Assembly (NCBI GenBank): GCA_017935675.1
Contig: JAGBHE010000065.1
Coordinates: 124,001 to 188,000, forward strand
Direction: 5' to 3'
Origin: Clostridia bacterium
GTDB lineage: Bacteria > Bacillota > Clostridia > UBA1381
Length of the DNA: 64,000 nucleotides
Shown: positions 27,317-38,030 of the stretch, piece after piece
How the letters are laid out: each line of letters starts with the position of its first letter
Position numbering within the stretch: the first letter of the stretch is position 1
Notes under the pieces: generated by a model
Told to the model about the DNA's origin: nothing
What the model saw: the letters and a program-made list of their open reading frames with translations, nothing else
Databases searched by the model: none
Translations under genes and position numbers: made by a program

Positions 27317-28045
27317 ATGTTTGATTTAAGCGGAAAAAAAGCGCTTGTGACGGGAAGCACCCAGGGAATAGGCTTTGCAATTGCGAAAACTCTTTCAGAC
27401 CATGGCGCTGCAGTTTTTGTAAACGGCGCGTCGAGTATGGAAAAGTGTGCACGGGCGGCAGAGCAGATACCCGGTTCCGTTCCTGTGCAGGCTGATTTGA
27501 CAAAGCCTGATGATATTGACAGATTATGCGATACAGTCGGCGGCGTGGATATCCTGGTTCTTAATGCTTCAATTCAGTATAAGCGTGATTGGGATAAATT
27601 CACCGCGGAGGAATTCGACGCTCAGATGCTCTGCAATGTGAAAAGCACATATATGCTCATAAAGAGGTTTGCGCCGTATATGCAGAAGCAAAAATGGGGA
27701 AGGATTGTTACAATAGGAAGTGTCAATCAGTATAACAATCATCCGCAGCTTTTGCTGTACGGTGTTACAAAGGCCGCACAGCTGAAGCTTGTCCGGAATA
27801 TTGCTCCGCAGCTTGCGCCCTTCGGGATCACTGTAAATAACGTGGCACCCGGTGCCGTAGATACACCACGCAACCGCGATGCGCTCAGTGATACGGATTT
27901 TTATAATAAGGTAATATCAAGCATACCCTGCGGGTATATCGGCAGACCGGAGGACATTGCTCCCGCCGTGCTGCTGCTTTGCTCGGAAGAGGGCAGGTAT
28001 ATAACAGGTGCGGATCTTGTTATAGACGGCGGTATGTGCCTGTAA
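27317..28045 (+). CDS. Short-chain dehydrogenase/reductase
   Basis: 242 residues. Rossmann motif TGSTQGIGFAIA near the N-terminus, NASIQ (the NAG region), catalytic Ser in GSVNQ, and YGVTKAA with the catalytic Tyr and Lys, plus PGAVDTPRN and GADLVIDGGMCL at the end. It is an NAD(P)H-dependent oxidoreductase of the FabG-like group. In this operon it probably oxidises or reduces a sugar acid made by the neighbouring enzymes. GAGGTGAGG lies upstream, and 30 bases separate it from the GH10 gene. Confidence 0.9.
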   Translation: MFDLSGKKALVTGSTQGIGFAIAKTLSDHGAAVFVNGASSMEKCARAAEQIPGSVPVQADLTKPDDIDRLCDTVGGVDILVLNASIQYKRDWDKFTAEEFDAQMLCNVKSTYMLIKRFAPYMQKQKWGRIVTIGSVNQYNNHPQLLLYGVTKAAQLKLVRNIAPQLAPFGITVNNVAPGAVDTPRNRDALSDTDFYNKVISSIPCGYIGRPEDIAPAVLLLCSEEGRYITGADLVIDGGMCL

Positions 28046-28063
28046 TATTAAGGAGGAATTACA

Positions 28064-28966
28064 ATGCATTTCAATGACAGAGAAGAAATAATAGCTCTTA
28101 CTCCGCAGTGGAAGGGTGACAGACTTGACGACGGCAGACCGTATGTGCCGGATAAATATTTAAAGGCACTTCATAATCTGACGCTTGAGGAGGTATGGAA
28201 GCCTATATTTGTTAAGGGCTACGAGAGCCAGTTTGAAGGCAGACTTCATACGCTGCATGATGACGGCAGAAAGCTTATCGGCAGAGCGGTAACAGCAACA
28301 TATTGTCCTTATCGTCCGGACCTTGACGAAGTGACGAAGGAGATTGGCAAAAGCGAGAACCGCACAGGTACATATAACCAGTGGGTAATAGACAGTCTGC
28401 GCGAGGGCGATGTCGTTGTCGTAGATATGTATGATAAAATTTATAAGGGTACATTTCTCGGAGGAAACCTTACAACAGCAATAAAGAATAAGACAAAAAC
28501 AGGCGGCGGCGTTATATGGGGCGGTATCCGCGATACCGAACAGATGAAGAAGGTTGAGGGTGTGCAGGTTTATTACCGCGGCATAGACCCGACGCCTATA
28601 CGTAATTTTATAATGACAGGATTTAATACCGCAACAAGAATAGGTAATGCCATATGTCTTCCCGGTGATATAGTGTTCGGCGGGGGCGGAGGGGTGCTGT
28701 TTATTCCGAGCCATTTGGTTGAGGAGGTTGTTGAAGGGGCGGCAAAGACGCAGGTCAAGGACTTGTTCGGCTTTGAAATGATTACGCTCAATAAATTTAC
28801 AACGGCTCAGATAGATAAAAATACATGGAGCAAGGAAATGCTTGATCTTTTGATGGATTTTATAGAAAATGATGACCGTGCGGCGCAGTACCGCGGAATG
28901 GACTGGTCGCATGAGTATGATCTTGCAATAAACGGTGATCCGAACGATACACAGTCGGCGCTTTAA
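28064..28966 (+). CDS. RraA-family protein (aldolase/decarboxylase-like)
   Basis: 300 residues. The central fold matches RraA/4-hydroxy-4-methyl-2-oxoglutarate aldolase relatives: LREGDVVVVDMYDK, GGNLTTAI, and GGGVIWGGIRDTEQ, equivalent to the G-G-x-R-D active-site loop that binds metal and oxaloacetate-like ligands. It has longer N- and C-terminal parts than E. coli RraA (about 160 residues), placing it with catabolic members. A role in cleaving a keto acid from the sugar-acid route is inferred from the operon. AGGAGG lies 8 bases before the ATG; it is the last gene before a strong terminator. Confidence 0.82.
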   Translation: MHFNDREEIIALTPQWKGDRLDDGRPYVPDKYLKALHNLTLEEVWKPIFVKGYESQFEGRLHTLHDDGRKLIGRAVTATYCPYRPDLDEVTKEIGKSENRTGTYNQWVIDSLREGDVVVVDMYDKIYKGTFLGGNLTTAIKNKTKTGGGVIWGGIRDTEQMKKVEGVQVYYRGIDPTPIRNFIMTGFNTATRIGNAICLPGDIVFGGGGGVLFIPSHLVEEVVEGAAKTQVKDLFGFEMITLNKFTTAQIDKNTWSKEMLDLLMDFIENDDRAAQYRGMDWSHEYDLAINGDPNDTQSAL

Positions 28967-28969
28967 TTG

Positions 28970-29014
28970 AATCTGCCGCGGCATGCTTTATGCATGAGCG
29001 GCAGATTGTTTTTG
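28970..29014 (+). terminator. Terminator of the GH10 operon
   Basis: Perfect 10-bp stem AATCTGCCGC (28970-28979) with GCGGCAGATT (28998-29007), an inner GCATG/CATGC pairing, and a GTTTTTG tail. Confidence 0.9.
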
Positions 29015-29445
29015 TTACAATTGTAATAAAATTGTATTTAAAATTAAGATTATGTAAACTCAGTAATTCACACAATCCACAGAGTTATCCATGAAAAATA
29101 TTAAAAAATACTGTTAAAATTAAGTTAATTCATGATTTTATCCACACCTGTGGATAAAATTTAAAGTGGTTATCCACTTGTTTTACGTTTACATAAAACG
29201 TACAATACAAGAATGTTACAAAAATATATATGCATGCTTGTAGAAAATAGACAAAAAAAGTTTTTTTGAAAAAAAGCATTGAAATACTGCACAAAATATG
29301 CTATCATAAAAATATCTTGTCGTGCTGTGTTAAGTTCTTGTTAAATGATTTTACATAGATTTAACATAGAATTGATTTTATATTTAACAATTGAGATATA
29401 TAATTGAATTGAATATTCTGAATTTGAACACAGAGGAAGGTATGT
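29015..29445. other. AT-rich intergenic region with a DnaA-box cluster
   Basis: This 430-bp gap holds TTATCCACA (29138-29146), its inverted partner TGTGGATAA (29149-29157) two bases away, TTATCCACT (29170-29178) and a weaker TTATCCATG (29085-29093). An ACGTTT/AAACGT dyad follows (about 29186-29201), then very AT-rich sequence. The first two match the TTATNCACA DnaA box exactly. No dnaA, dnaN or rpmH is near, so origin function is unproven. The rest presumably holds the promoter of the Na/Pi symporter. Confidence 0.55.
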
Positions 29446-31191
29446 ATGGATATTTTTTCTTTTATAACATTGTTTGGGGGGCTTGCATTTTTTCTTTATG
29501 GTATGAATGTGATGTCAACCGGACTTGAAAAGATTGCGGGCGGTAAGCTTGAAAGTATTCTTAAGAAAATGACGTCTAATGTTTTCAAAAGTCTTTTTCT
29601 CGGTGCCGCAATAACGATTGCGATTCAATCCTCTTCCGCGCTGACCGTAATGCTGGTGGGTCTTGTAAACTCAGGTATAATGGAGCTTTCCGGAACAATC
29701 GGTGTTATTATGGGCTCTAATATCGGAACTACTCTCACAGCGTGGATTTTGAGTCTTACGGGAATTGAAAGCGATAATGTTTTTCTGCGCCTTTTGAAGC
29801 CGGAGGCTTTTTCTCCGATATTTGCTTTTGTCGGAATAATACTTCTGATGTGTGCCAAAAAAACAAAAAAGCGTGATGTCGGAAAGATAATGATTGGTTT
29901 TTCGGTGCTGATGTACGGAATGCAGCTGATGAGCGGTGCTGTAAGCCCGCTTGCGGATATGCCTGAATTTTCAAGTATTCTGACTGCGTTTACAAATCCG
30001 ATTCTCGGTGTTATAGTAGGTGCGCTTTTCACGGGAGTTATTCAAAGCTCCGCGGCTTCTGTCGGCATTCTCCAGGCACTTTCATTGACAGGAAGCATTT
30101 CCTATTCAATGGCAATTCCGATAATTATGGGGCAGAATATAGGTACATGCGTCACCGCGCTTTTGTCAAGTATCGGTGTAAACAAAAACGCAAGGCGTGT
30201 TTCTGCCGTACATATATCCTTTAATATAATAGGTACGATTATATGTCTTATCGCATTTTATGCCGCAAACGCAGTGCTTAAATTTGATTTTGTGGCTGAA
30301 AGTATAAACCCTGTCGGGATTGCTTTTGTACACAGTATTTTTAATATCGTGACTACGGCAATTCTTCTTCCGTTTACAAAACAGCTTGAAAAGCTTGCGA
30401 AGCTTATTGTGCGCGGTGATTCGGTGGGAGACAGCGTTGAGCTTCTTGACGAAAGACTTCTTGCGACTCCTGCTGTTGCAATAGCAAGATGCAAGGAGCT
30501 TACTGTTGAAATGGCTGAGCTTGCAAGCAGCAGCTTTCTGAAATCGATGGATCTGATTTTTAATTTTAATGAAACAGTTGCCGAGCAGATTGATAATGAT
30601 GAAAACACAACCGACATGTATGAGGATAAGCTTGGTTCATATCTTGTTAAAATATCCGGAAGAAGCCTTACCATGGAGGATAGCCATGACGCTTCAAACC
30701 TGCTCCATACAATAGGTGATTTCGAGCGTATAGGAGACCATGCCTCGGGAATGGTGAAGGCTGCAAGGGAAATTAACGAAAAGGGAATAGTTTTTTCCGG
30801 TGATGCCAAAAATGAGATTATAACCATTTCAAAAGCGGTGAGCGAAATACTGTCACTTACTTTGGAGGCATTTAAAAATGATGACCTTGAGGTTGCAAAG
30901 CGGATTGAGCCTCTTGAACAGGTGGTTGATAAGCTTAAATATAAACTTAAAAACATGCATATTTCAAGGCTTCAGCAGGGTGAATGCACCATTGAAATGG
31001 GATTTATATTCAGTGACCTGCTTACAAATTATTCGCGTGTAGCCGATCATTGCTCAAATGTGGCTGTCTGTCTTATTCAGGTTGCCGATGACAGCTTTGA
31101 TACTCACGAATATCTTAATAATATGAAATCGCACGGTGATAACACCTTTGATGAAATGTACCGTGCGTATAAGAAAAAATACAATGTCTGA
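29446..31191 (+). CDS. Na/Pi cotransporter with C-terminal PhoU domain
   Basis: 581 residues. The membrane part (about 1-310) has the duplicated QSSSA/QSSAAS signature of the Na_Pi_cotrans family (QSSSALTVMLVGLVNSG and QSSAASVGILQALSLTG); the C-terminal cytoplasmic part (about 340-575) is two PhoU-like helical bundles (IGDFERIGDHASGM and NYSRVADHCSNVA carry the metal-binding ExxxD-like turns). It is expected to move phosphate with sodium. An AGAGGAAGG site precedes the ATG. It lies some 4 kb upstream of the pst operon, giving a second phosphate system. Confidence 0.92.
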   Translation: MDIFSFITLFGGLAFFLYGMNVMSTGLEKIAGGKLESILKKMTSNVFKSLFLGAAITIAIQSSSALTVMLVGLVNSGIMELSGTIGVIMGSNIGTTLTAWILSLTGIESDNVFLRLLKPEAFSPIFAFVGIILLMCAKKTKKRDVGKIMIGFSVLMYGMQLMSGAVSPLADMPEFSSILTAFTNPILGVIVGALFTGVIQSSAASVGILQALSLTGSISYSMAIPIIMGQNIGTCVTALLSSIGVNKNARRVSAVHISFNIIGTIICLIAFYAANAVLKFDFVAESINPVGIAFVHSIFNIVTTAILLPFTKQLEKLAKLIVRGDSVGDSVELLDERLLATPAVAIARCKELTVEMAELASSSFLKSMDLIFNFNETVAEQIDNDENTTDMYEDKLGSYLVKISGRSLTMEDSHDASNLLHTIGDFERIGDHASGMVKAAREINEKGIVFSGDAKNEIITISKAVSEILSLTLEAFKNDDLEVAKRIEPLEQVVDKLKYKLKNMHISRLQQGECTIEMGFIFSDLLTNYSRVADHCSNVAVCLIQVADDSFDTHEYLNNMKSHGDNTFDEMYRAYKKKYNV

Positions 31192-31196
31192 TCTGA

Positions 31197-32387
<1,191 letters not shown>

Positions 32388-32399
32388 ACGAGGTGTATT

Positions 32400-32987
32400 A
32401 TGGTCAGAGTTAAAGAAATTATTATTGTTGAGGGCAATTATGATAAAATCAAGCTGTCCTCCTTTATAGACGGAATAATTTTTGTGACCGGCGGTTTTTC
32501 TCTTATGTCAGATGAAAAAAGACTTGAAACGCTGATTACTCTTGCAAAGAACAGCGGGGCCGTTATTCTGACCGATTCTGACAGCGCAGGCTTCAGAATC
32601 CGCAGCTTTTTAAAGCAGAAGCTTCCCGAGGGAAGTGTAAAGCATGCATACATCCCTGATGTTAAGGGGAAGGAGAGAAGAAAGACCGCACCGGGAGCAG
32701 AAGGGCTTATCGGCGTTGAGGGTATGGAGCGTGAGGTTATATTAAAAGCGCTTCGTGACGCCGGCTGTGAAATTGACGGTGAAGCAAAAGACATTCCTCA
32801 GAGGACAATCAGCAAGGCGTATTTGTTTTCACTTGGTCTTACCGGCGCCGCGGACAGTGCCGGGCGAAGAAAAGCCCTTTGCGAAAGACTTGGAATACCG
32901 TCAAAAATGTCATCGAATATGCTGTGCTCCGTCCTCGGCAGAATGGTAACCCCGGAGGAGCTTGAAAAAATCGTAAATGAGATTTAA
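32400..32987 (+). CDS. rnmV: Ribonuclease M5 (Toprim)
   Basis: 195 residues. It matures 5S rRNA in low-GC Gram-positives by cutting both strands of the precursor stem. The Toprim domain (about 5-110) has the catalytic Glu in IIVEGNYDK and the DSDSAG acidic pair; the C-terminal helical part (about 130-195) resembles DUF4093. Twelve bases separate it from tgt, so the two are probably co-transcribed. The N-terminus differs a little from classic family members, so a relaxed RNase M5-like function remains possible. Confidence 0.88.
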   Translation: MVRVKEIIIVEGNYDKIKLSSFIDGIIFVTGGFSLMSDEKRLETLITLAKNSGAVILTDSDSAGFRIRSFLKQKLPEGSVKHAYIPDVKGKERRKTAPGAEGLIGVEGMEREVILKALRDAGCEIDGEAKDIPQRTISKAYLFSLGLTGAADSAGRRKALCERLGIPSKMSSNMLCSVLGRMVTPEELEKIVNEI

Positions 32988-33033
32988 GGGGATAAAACAT
33001 ATAAAACGAACAAATGTCAGAAAGGTTTACTTT

Positions 33034-34515
33034 ATGAAAACAGGATTTGATAACGATAAATATATAAAAATGCAGTCAGAGCATATTGAAAAAAGGATTT
33101 CCGAATTCGGAAACAAGCTTTATCTTGAGCTTGGCGGAAAGCTGTTTGATGATTTTCATGCATCAAGAGTTCTTCCGGGCTTTGAGCCTGACAGCAAAAT
33201 AAAAATGCTGATGCATCTTAAGGACAAGCTTGAAATTGTGGTGGCAATTTCAGCTCTTGACATAGTAAAGAATAAAATAAGAAGCGATTACAACATTTCA
33301 TACGACCTTGATGTGCTGCGCCTTATTGACGCATTCAGAAAAATCGGATTATATGTCGGAAGCGTTGTGATCACTCAGTACAGCGGACAGCCTGCGGCAA
33401 TGAATTTCAAGAAAAAGCTTGAGGGTCTCGGGATGGAGGTTTTTCTTCATTATCCGATAGAAGGCTATCCGTCAAACATTGAGCTTATTGTCAGCGATGA
33501 CGGGTACGGCAAAAATGAATATGTTAAAACAACGCGGCCTCTGGTTCTTGTTACGGCTCCGGGCCCCGGCAGCGGTAAAATGGCAACCTGTCTTTCTCAG
33601 CTTTATCATGAGCATAAGCACGGCATAAATGCAGGGTATGCCAAGTTTGAAACGTTTCCTATCTGGAATATTCCTCTTAAGCATCCGATAAATCTTGCAT
33701 ACGAGGCAGCGACTGCCGACCTTAATGATGTAAATATGATAGACCCATTTCATCTTGATGCGTATGGGAAAACAGCGGTAAACTATAACAGGGATATTGA
33801 AGTATTCCCTGTGCTGAACGCCATTTTTACAAAAATTTTCGGATCAAGCCCGTATAAATCACCAACGGATATGGGGGTGAACATGGCGGGATTTTGTATT
33901 GTAGATGATGACGCGGTGTGCAGGGCGGCGGAAAAGGAGATTATAAGAAGATACTATCACACGAGCTGTGATGCATTGAATGGGATTGTGGACCGTGAAG
34001 CGGTTTACAAGACTGAGCTTATATTAAATCAGGCTGGAATAAGTACAGCGGACAGACCGGCAGCTGCCGCCGCATTGAAGCGCGAAGCGGAAACGGGGCT
34101 TCCGGCAACGGCTATCGAGCTTCCGGGAGGAGAAATGGTAACGGGGAAGACCACACGACTTCTCGGCGCTTCCTCAGCCGCACTGCTTAATTCTCTTAAG
34201 CGCCTTGCAGGGATTGAAAAAAGCGTTAAGCTGATTTCTCCTGAGGTGATTGAGCCTATACAGACGCTTAAAATAAACCATCTCGGTAACAGCAATCCGA
34301 GACTACATACGGATGAGACATTGATAGCCCTTTCTATTTGTGCAACAACCGATAAGGCTGCCGCAATGGCAATGGCAATGCTGCCAAAGCTTAAGGGGGC
34401 GGAAGTTCATTCCTCGGTAATACTGTCTCAGACTGACAGTTCTGTATTCAGAAAGCTTGGGCTCAATCTGACATGTGAGCCTGTATATCAGACAAAAAAG
34501 CTTTATCACGGCTGA
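33034..34515 (+). CDS. DUF1846 family protein
   Basis: 493 residues, the usual length for DUF1846 (PF08903). Recognisable blocks are GFDNDKYIKMQSEHI at the start, SALDIVKNKIRSD, VTAPGPGSGKMATCLSQLYH (P-loop-like) and the PTDMGVNMAGFCI region. No enzyme activity is established for the family; the APGPGSGK segment suggests phosphate or nucleotide binding. I chose ATG 33034 with GAAAGG upstream; the frame starting at 32977 overlaps rnmV. A long perfect terminator follows. Confidence 0.88.
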   Translation: MKTGFDNDKYIKMQSEHIEKRISEFGNKLYLELGGKLFDDFHASRVLPGFEPDSKIKMLMHLKDKLEIVVAISALDIVKNKIRSDYNISYDLDVLRLIDAFRKIGLYVGSVVITQYSGQPAAMNFKKKLEGLGMEVFLHYPIEGYPSNIELIVSDDGYGKNEYVKTTRPLVLVTAPGPGSGKMATCLSQLYHEHKHGINAGYAKFETFPIWNIPLKHPINLAYEAATADLNDVNMIDPFHLDAYGKTAVNYNRDIEVFPVLNAIFTKIFGSSPYKSPTDMGVNMAGFCIVDDDAVCRAAEKEIIRRYYHTSCDALNGIVDREAVYKTELILNQAGISTADRPAAAAALKREAETGLPATAIELPGGEMVTGKTTRLLGASSAALLNSLKRLAGIEKSVKLISPEVIEPIQTLKINHLGNSNPRLHTDETLIALSICATTDKAAAMAMAMLPKLKGAEVHSSVILSQTDSSVFRKLGLNLTCEPVYQTKKLYHG

Positions 34516-34519
34516 TTTT

Positions 34520-34565
34520 AAATAACTGTTCAAATGTTAAAAAATATTTGAACAGTTATTTTTTT
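34520..34565 (+). terminator. Terminator after DUF1846 gene
   Basis: Perfect 16-bp stem (34520-34535 with 34546-34561) around a 10-base loop, running into at least seven T. It separates tgt-rnmV-DUF1846 from the pst operon. Confidence 0.93.
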
Positions 34566-34601
34566 GCGCTGAAAATTTTACGGCAATTTTACATTAAAAA
34601 G

Positions 34602-34622
34602 CTTTTATATTTAATATAAAAG
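34602..34622. promoter_or_regulatory. Palindrome upstream of pstS
   Basis: CTTTTATAT-TTA-ATATAAAAG, perfect 9-bp arms, about 80 bases before the pstS start. The region also has TTTTACATT (34588-34596), resembling one half of a PhoP direct repeat. A promoter/operator for phosphate control is plausible but not clear. Confidence 0.35.
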
Positions 34623-34698
34623 AATTAAAATTAAGCCATACTAAGATTAGTAAATAAGTTTGACGCGCAGAATGCGCATGGATGAAAGGATGACAAAA

Positions 34699-35607
34699 AT
34701 GACTAAGAAAATTTTAAGCGTTTGTATGGCGATTGCACTGGCTTCAGTTTCGGGCTGCACAAGCGGAACAAAGGATCCTGCGGGAACCACAGAACCCGGC
34801 GGAAATAAGGCGTCCGGAAGCTTTGATTCCGGCAGTGAAATTACGGTAGTATCAAGAGAGGACGGCAGCGGCACACGCGGCGCGTTTATAGAGCTTTTCG
34901 GAATTGAGGAAAAGGGTGCTGACGGAACTAAAAAGGACAATACAACAAAGGATGCAATTATTGCAAACAAGACAGATGTTATGATGACAAACGTATCCGG
35001 TGATGAGTATGCAATCGGCTACATTTCTCTCGGTTCCTTGTCTGACAAGGTCAAGGCTCTTAAGATTGACGGTGTTGAAGCATCGCCGCAGAACGTGAAG
35101 AACGGAACATACAAGGTTGCAAGACCCTTCAATATTGCTACAAAAGCTGAAGTTTCTCCTGTTGCAAAGGATTTTATAAGCTTTATATTGAGCAGTGAAG
35201 GTCAAGAGGTTGTATCAAAGAGCTATATCTCCGTTAATGACAATGCTCCCGCATTTACCTCATCTATGGAAAGCGGAAAAATAGTTGTTGCAGGTTCTAC
35301 CTCCGTTACACCTGTTATGGAAAAGCTTAAGGAAGCATATCTTAAAATAAATACAAATGCGCAGATAGAGATACAGACAAGTGATTCGACGGCAGGAATG
35401 ACAAATGCGATGGAAGGAACATGTGATATCGGTATGGCTTCACGTGAGCTTAAGGACAGCGAGGCTGCGGTTTTGACTGCTGAAGCTATCGCACTTGACG
35501 GAATCGCCGTAATCGTAAACAATGATAATCCTACGGATGAAATAACAAGCGAAGCTGTAAAGGCTGTATTTACCGGAAAAACGACTTCATGGAGTGATGT
35601 TAAATGA
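34699..35607 (+). CDS. pstS: Phosphate-binding lipoprotein PstS with permuted halves
   Basis: 302 residues with a lipobox (SVSGC, acylated Cys20). It captures phosphate outside the membrane for PstCAB. In ordinary PstS the segment with GSTSV and the SDIG-type loop comes first and the SREDGSGTRGAF segment second. Here SREDGSGTRGAF (about residues 53-64) and the KDFISFILSSEGQ region come first, and AGSTSVTPVMEKL (about 198-210), CDIGMASRELKD and FTGKTTSW come last. All parts of the fold are present, so this reads as a circular permutation. I chose ATG 34699, 8 bases after GAAAGGA. It overlaps pstC by four bases (ATGA). Confidence 0.9.
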   Translation: MTKKILSVCMAIALASVSGCTSGTKDPAGTTEPGGNKASGSFDSGSEITVVSREDGSGTRGAFIELFGIEEKGADGTKKDNTTKDAIIANKTDVMMTNVSGDEYAIGYISLGSLSDKVKALKIDGVEASPQNVKNGTYKVARPFNIATKAEVSPVAKDFISFILSSEGQEVVSKSYISVNDNAPAFTSSMESGKIVVAGSTSVTPVMEKLKEAYLKINTNAQIEIQTSDSTAGMTNAMEGTCDIGMASRELKDSEAAVLTAEAIALDGIAVIVNNDNPTDEITSEAVKAVFTGKTTSWSDVK

Positions 35608-36467
35608 AAAAAATCTCTGAAAAAGCCATGTTTGCGGTTTTTCTGATAAGTGCTCTTGCATCAGTGTGCGCTGTGCTGCTGATATGTGTTTTCCTCTTCG
35701 CAAACGGTATCCCTGCAATGCACAAGGTGGGATTGTTTAAATTTCTGCTCGGCAAGAACTGGTCGCCTACGGACATTCCGCCGGAATACGGTATACTGCC
35801 TATGATTCTGGGCAGTATATATGTAACGGCAGGCGCGATAATTATCGGTGTACCCATTGGCTTGCTGACCGCGGTATTTATGGCGAGATACTGCCCGAAG
35901 CAGTTGTATCGCGTCCTAAGCCCTGCAAGTGAACTGCTTGCGGGAATACCGTCTATAGTGTATGGTTTTTTCGGAATGGTTGTGATAGCGCCGGTTGTAA
36001 AGCAGCTGTTCGGCGGCAAGGGTGCTTTCAGTATGCTGACTGCATCGATACTGCTCGGCATAATGATACTTCCGACAATTATAAGCGTGTCTGAGGTGGC
36101 GCTTCGCAGTGTCCCGGAAAATTATTTTGAAGGCGCTCTTGCACTTGGCGCAACAAAGGAGCGCAGTATATTTTCCGTAGTGCTTCCCGCAGCTAAGTCA
36201 GGTGTCCTTGCCGGTGTCATTCTCGGGATAGGGAGAGCTATCGGAGAAACAATGGCTGTTATTATGGTATGCGGAAATCAGCCTCGTATGCCGGCAGGAA
36301 TACTTAAGGGCGTTCGGACCATGACGGCAAATATTGTAACGGAAATGGGCTATGCACAGGACCTGCATCGTGAGGTGCTGATTGCAACGGGCGTGGTGCT
36401 GTTCGTGTTCATTCTGCTCATAAATCTGTTGTTTTCAGCTGTTGTATCAAGAGGAGGAAAGAAGTAA
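35604..36467 (+). CDS. pstC: Phosphate ABC permease PstC
   Basis: 287-residue inner-membrane protein with six hydrophobic segments. [15 protein letters not shown] is the PstC/PstA signature, and ALALGATKERSIFSVVLPAAKSG is the EAA loop contacting PstB. With PstA it forms the phosphate channel. Start overlaps the pstS stop (ATGA), indicating coupled translation; the stop overlaps pstA by one base. Confidence 0.94.
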   Translation: MKKISEKAMFAVFLISALASVCAVLLICVFLFANGIPAMHKVGLFKFLLGKNWSPTDIPPEYGILPMILGSIYVTAGAIIIGVPIGLLTAVFMARYCPKQLYRVLSPASELLAGIPSIVYGFFGMVVIAPVVKQLFGGKGAFSMLTASILLGIMILPTIISVSEVALRSVPENYFEGALALGATKERSIFSVVLPAAKSGVLAGVILGIGRAIGETMAVIMVCGNQPRMPAGILKGVRTMTANIVTEMGYAQDLHREVLIATGVVLFVFILLINLLFSAVVSRGGKK

Positions 36468-37294
36468 TGGCAAAGAAATTTTCATATGTGCAGAGAGCTG
36501 CGGTTTTTATTGCTGCCGGTGTTACCTTCTTTATTCTTCTTTTTCTTATAGCGTACATCCTGATAAACGGAATTCCGAATCTGAAGCCGAGTCTTTTTGA
36601 GTTAAAATATACCTCGGAAAATGTTTCAATGTTTCCGGCGATTATAAATACGCTTATTATGGTTGCCGTGTCTCTCGGAATTTCAACACCGCTGGGCGTG
36701 TTTACCGCAATATATCTTGTGGAGTATGCCGGACGTGAAAATCCTTTTGTACGTGTTATAAGAATGACGGCAGAAACACTTTCCGGAATCCCATCAATTG
36801 TATACGGACTGTTCGGAATGCTGTTTTTTGTAACATATCTTAAATGGGGTTATTCAATTCTTTCGGGAAGCGTGACGCTCTCTATTATGGTGCTTCCGCT
36901 TATAATGAGAACAACGGAGGAAAGTCTTAAGTCCGTTCCGGACATGTACAGAGAGGCAAGCTTCGGTCTCGGTGCCGGTAAGCTCAGGACCATTTTCAGA
37001 ATTGTAATTCCATCGGCAATACCCGGCATTTTGTCGGGAATTATACTTGCAATGGGCAGGATTATAGGTGAGACGGCAGCTTTGATTTATACAGCCGGTA
37101 CGGTGGCTGAGCTGCCCGAAGGCCTTATGTCATCAGGGCGGACTCTTGCAATTCATATGTATCTTCTCTCAAGCGAGGGCTTTAACACTAATGAAGCGTA
37201 TGCGACAGCCGTGGTGCTTCTGGCGGTAATTCTGATAATTAACGCTGCATCTACCAAAGCCGCAAACAGGTTAGGAGGCAAGCATGAAATTTAG
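36467..37294 (+). CDS. pstA: Phosphate ABC permease PstA
   Basis: 275-residue membrane protein, six hydrophobic segments, with [15 protein letters not shown] and the coupling loop [26 protein letters not shown]. It is the partner of PstC. GAGGAAAG precedes the ATG, and it overlaps pstB by 11 bases. Confidence 0.94.
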   Translation: MAKKFSYVQRAAVFIAAGVTFFILLFLIAYILINGIPNLKPSLFELKYTSENVSMFPAIINTLIMVAVSLGISTPLGVFTAIYLVEYAGRENPFVRVIRMTAETLSGIPSIVYGLFGMLFFVTYLKWGYSILSGSVTLSIMVLPLIMRTTEESLKSVPDMYREASFGLGAGKLRTIFRIVIPSAIPGILSGIILAMGRIIGETAALIYTAGTVAELPEGLMSSGRTLAIHMYLLSSEGFNTNEAYATAVVLLAVILIINAASTKAANRLGGKHEI

Positions 37295-38030
37295 CATAAA
37301 TGATCTTAATTTATATTATTCTGATTTTCAGGCGCTGAAAAACATCAATATGGACATTTATGAAAACAGAATAACAGCTTTTATCGGCCCGTCAGGCTGC
37401 GGTAAGTCTACATTTTTAAAAACACTCAACAGAATGAACGATCTTGTATATGGCTGTAGAATAGAAGGCGAAATATGTCTTGACGGTATGGATATCTATG
37501 GGAAAATTGATGTAAATGAGCTGAGAAAACGGGTTGGAATGGTTTTTCAGAAGCCGAATCCCTTCCCGATGAGTGTTTACGACAATATAGCCTTCGGCCC
37601 GAGAACCCACGGGATCAGGAAAAAATCACAGCTTGATGACATAGTTGAGGAATCTCTGCGCAGTGCCGCTATCTGGGATGAGCTGAAGGACAGACTTAAA
37701 AAAAGTGCTCTCGGTCTTTCCGGCGGTCAGCAGCAAAGGCTTTGTATAGCCCGCGCTCTTGCGGTTAAGCCGGAGGTGCTGCTTATGGATGAGCCTACAT
37801 CTGCTCTTGATCCCATTTCCACCTCAAAAATCGAGGAGCTTGCTATGGAACTTAAAAAGGATTATACGATAATAATGGTTACCCATAATATGCAGCAGGC
37901 AACAAGAATTTCTGATATGACGGCGTTTTTTTTGCTCGGTGAGGTTATAGAGTATGATACAAGCGAAAAGCTTTTTTCAATGCCGTCAAATAAAAAGACA
38001 GAGGAATATATAACCGGGAGGTTTGGATAA
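37284..38030 (+). CDS. pstB: Phosphate ABC ATPase PstB
   Basis: 248 residues. Walker [11 protein letters not shown]-loop [19 protein letters not shown] (typical PstB), signature [15 protein letters not shown], Walker [14 protein letters not shown] and switch His in VTHNMQQA. It hydrolyses ATP to drive phosphate import. GGAGG lies 8 bases upstream, within pstA, and the stop overlaps phoU by one base. Confidence 0.96.
   Translation: MKFSINDLNLYYSDFQALKNINMDIYENRITAFIGPSGCGKSTFLKTLNRMNDLVYGCRIEGEICLDGMDIYGKIDVNELRKRVGMVFQKPNPFPMSVYDNIAFGPRTHGIRKKSQLDDIVEESLRSAAIWDELKDRLKKSALGLSGGQQQRLCIARALAVKPEVLLMDEPTSALDPISTSKIEELAMELKKDYTIIMVTHNMQQATRISDMTAFFLLGEVIEYDTSEKLFSMPSNKKTEEYITGRFG

Noticed and set aside
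29085..29178. Firm call of chromosomal oriC
   Set aside because: No dnaA, dnaN, recF or rpmH nearby and no strand switch of genes at this point.
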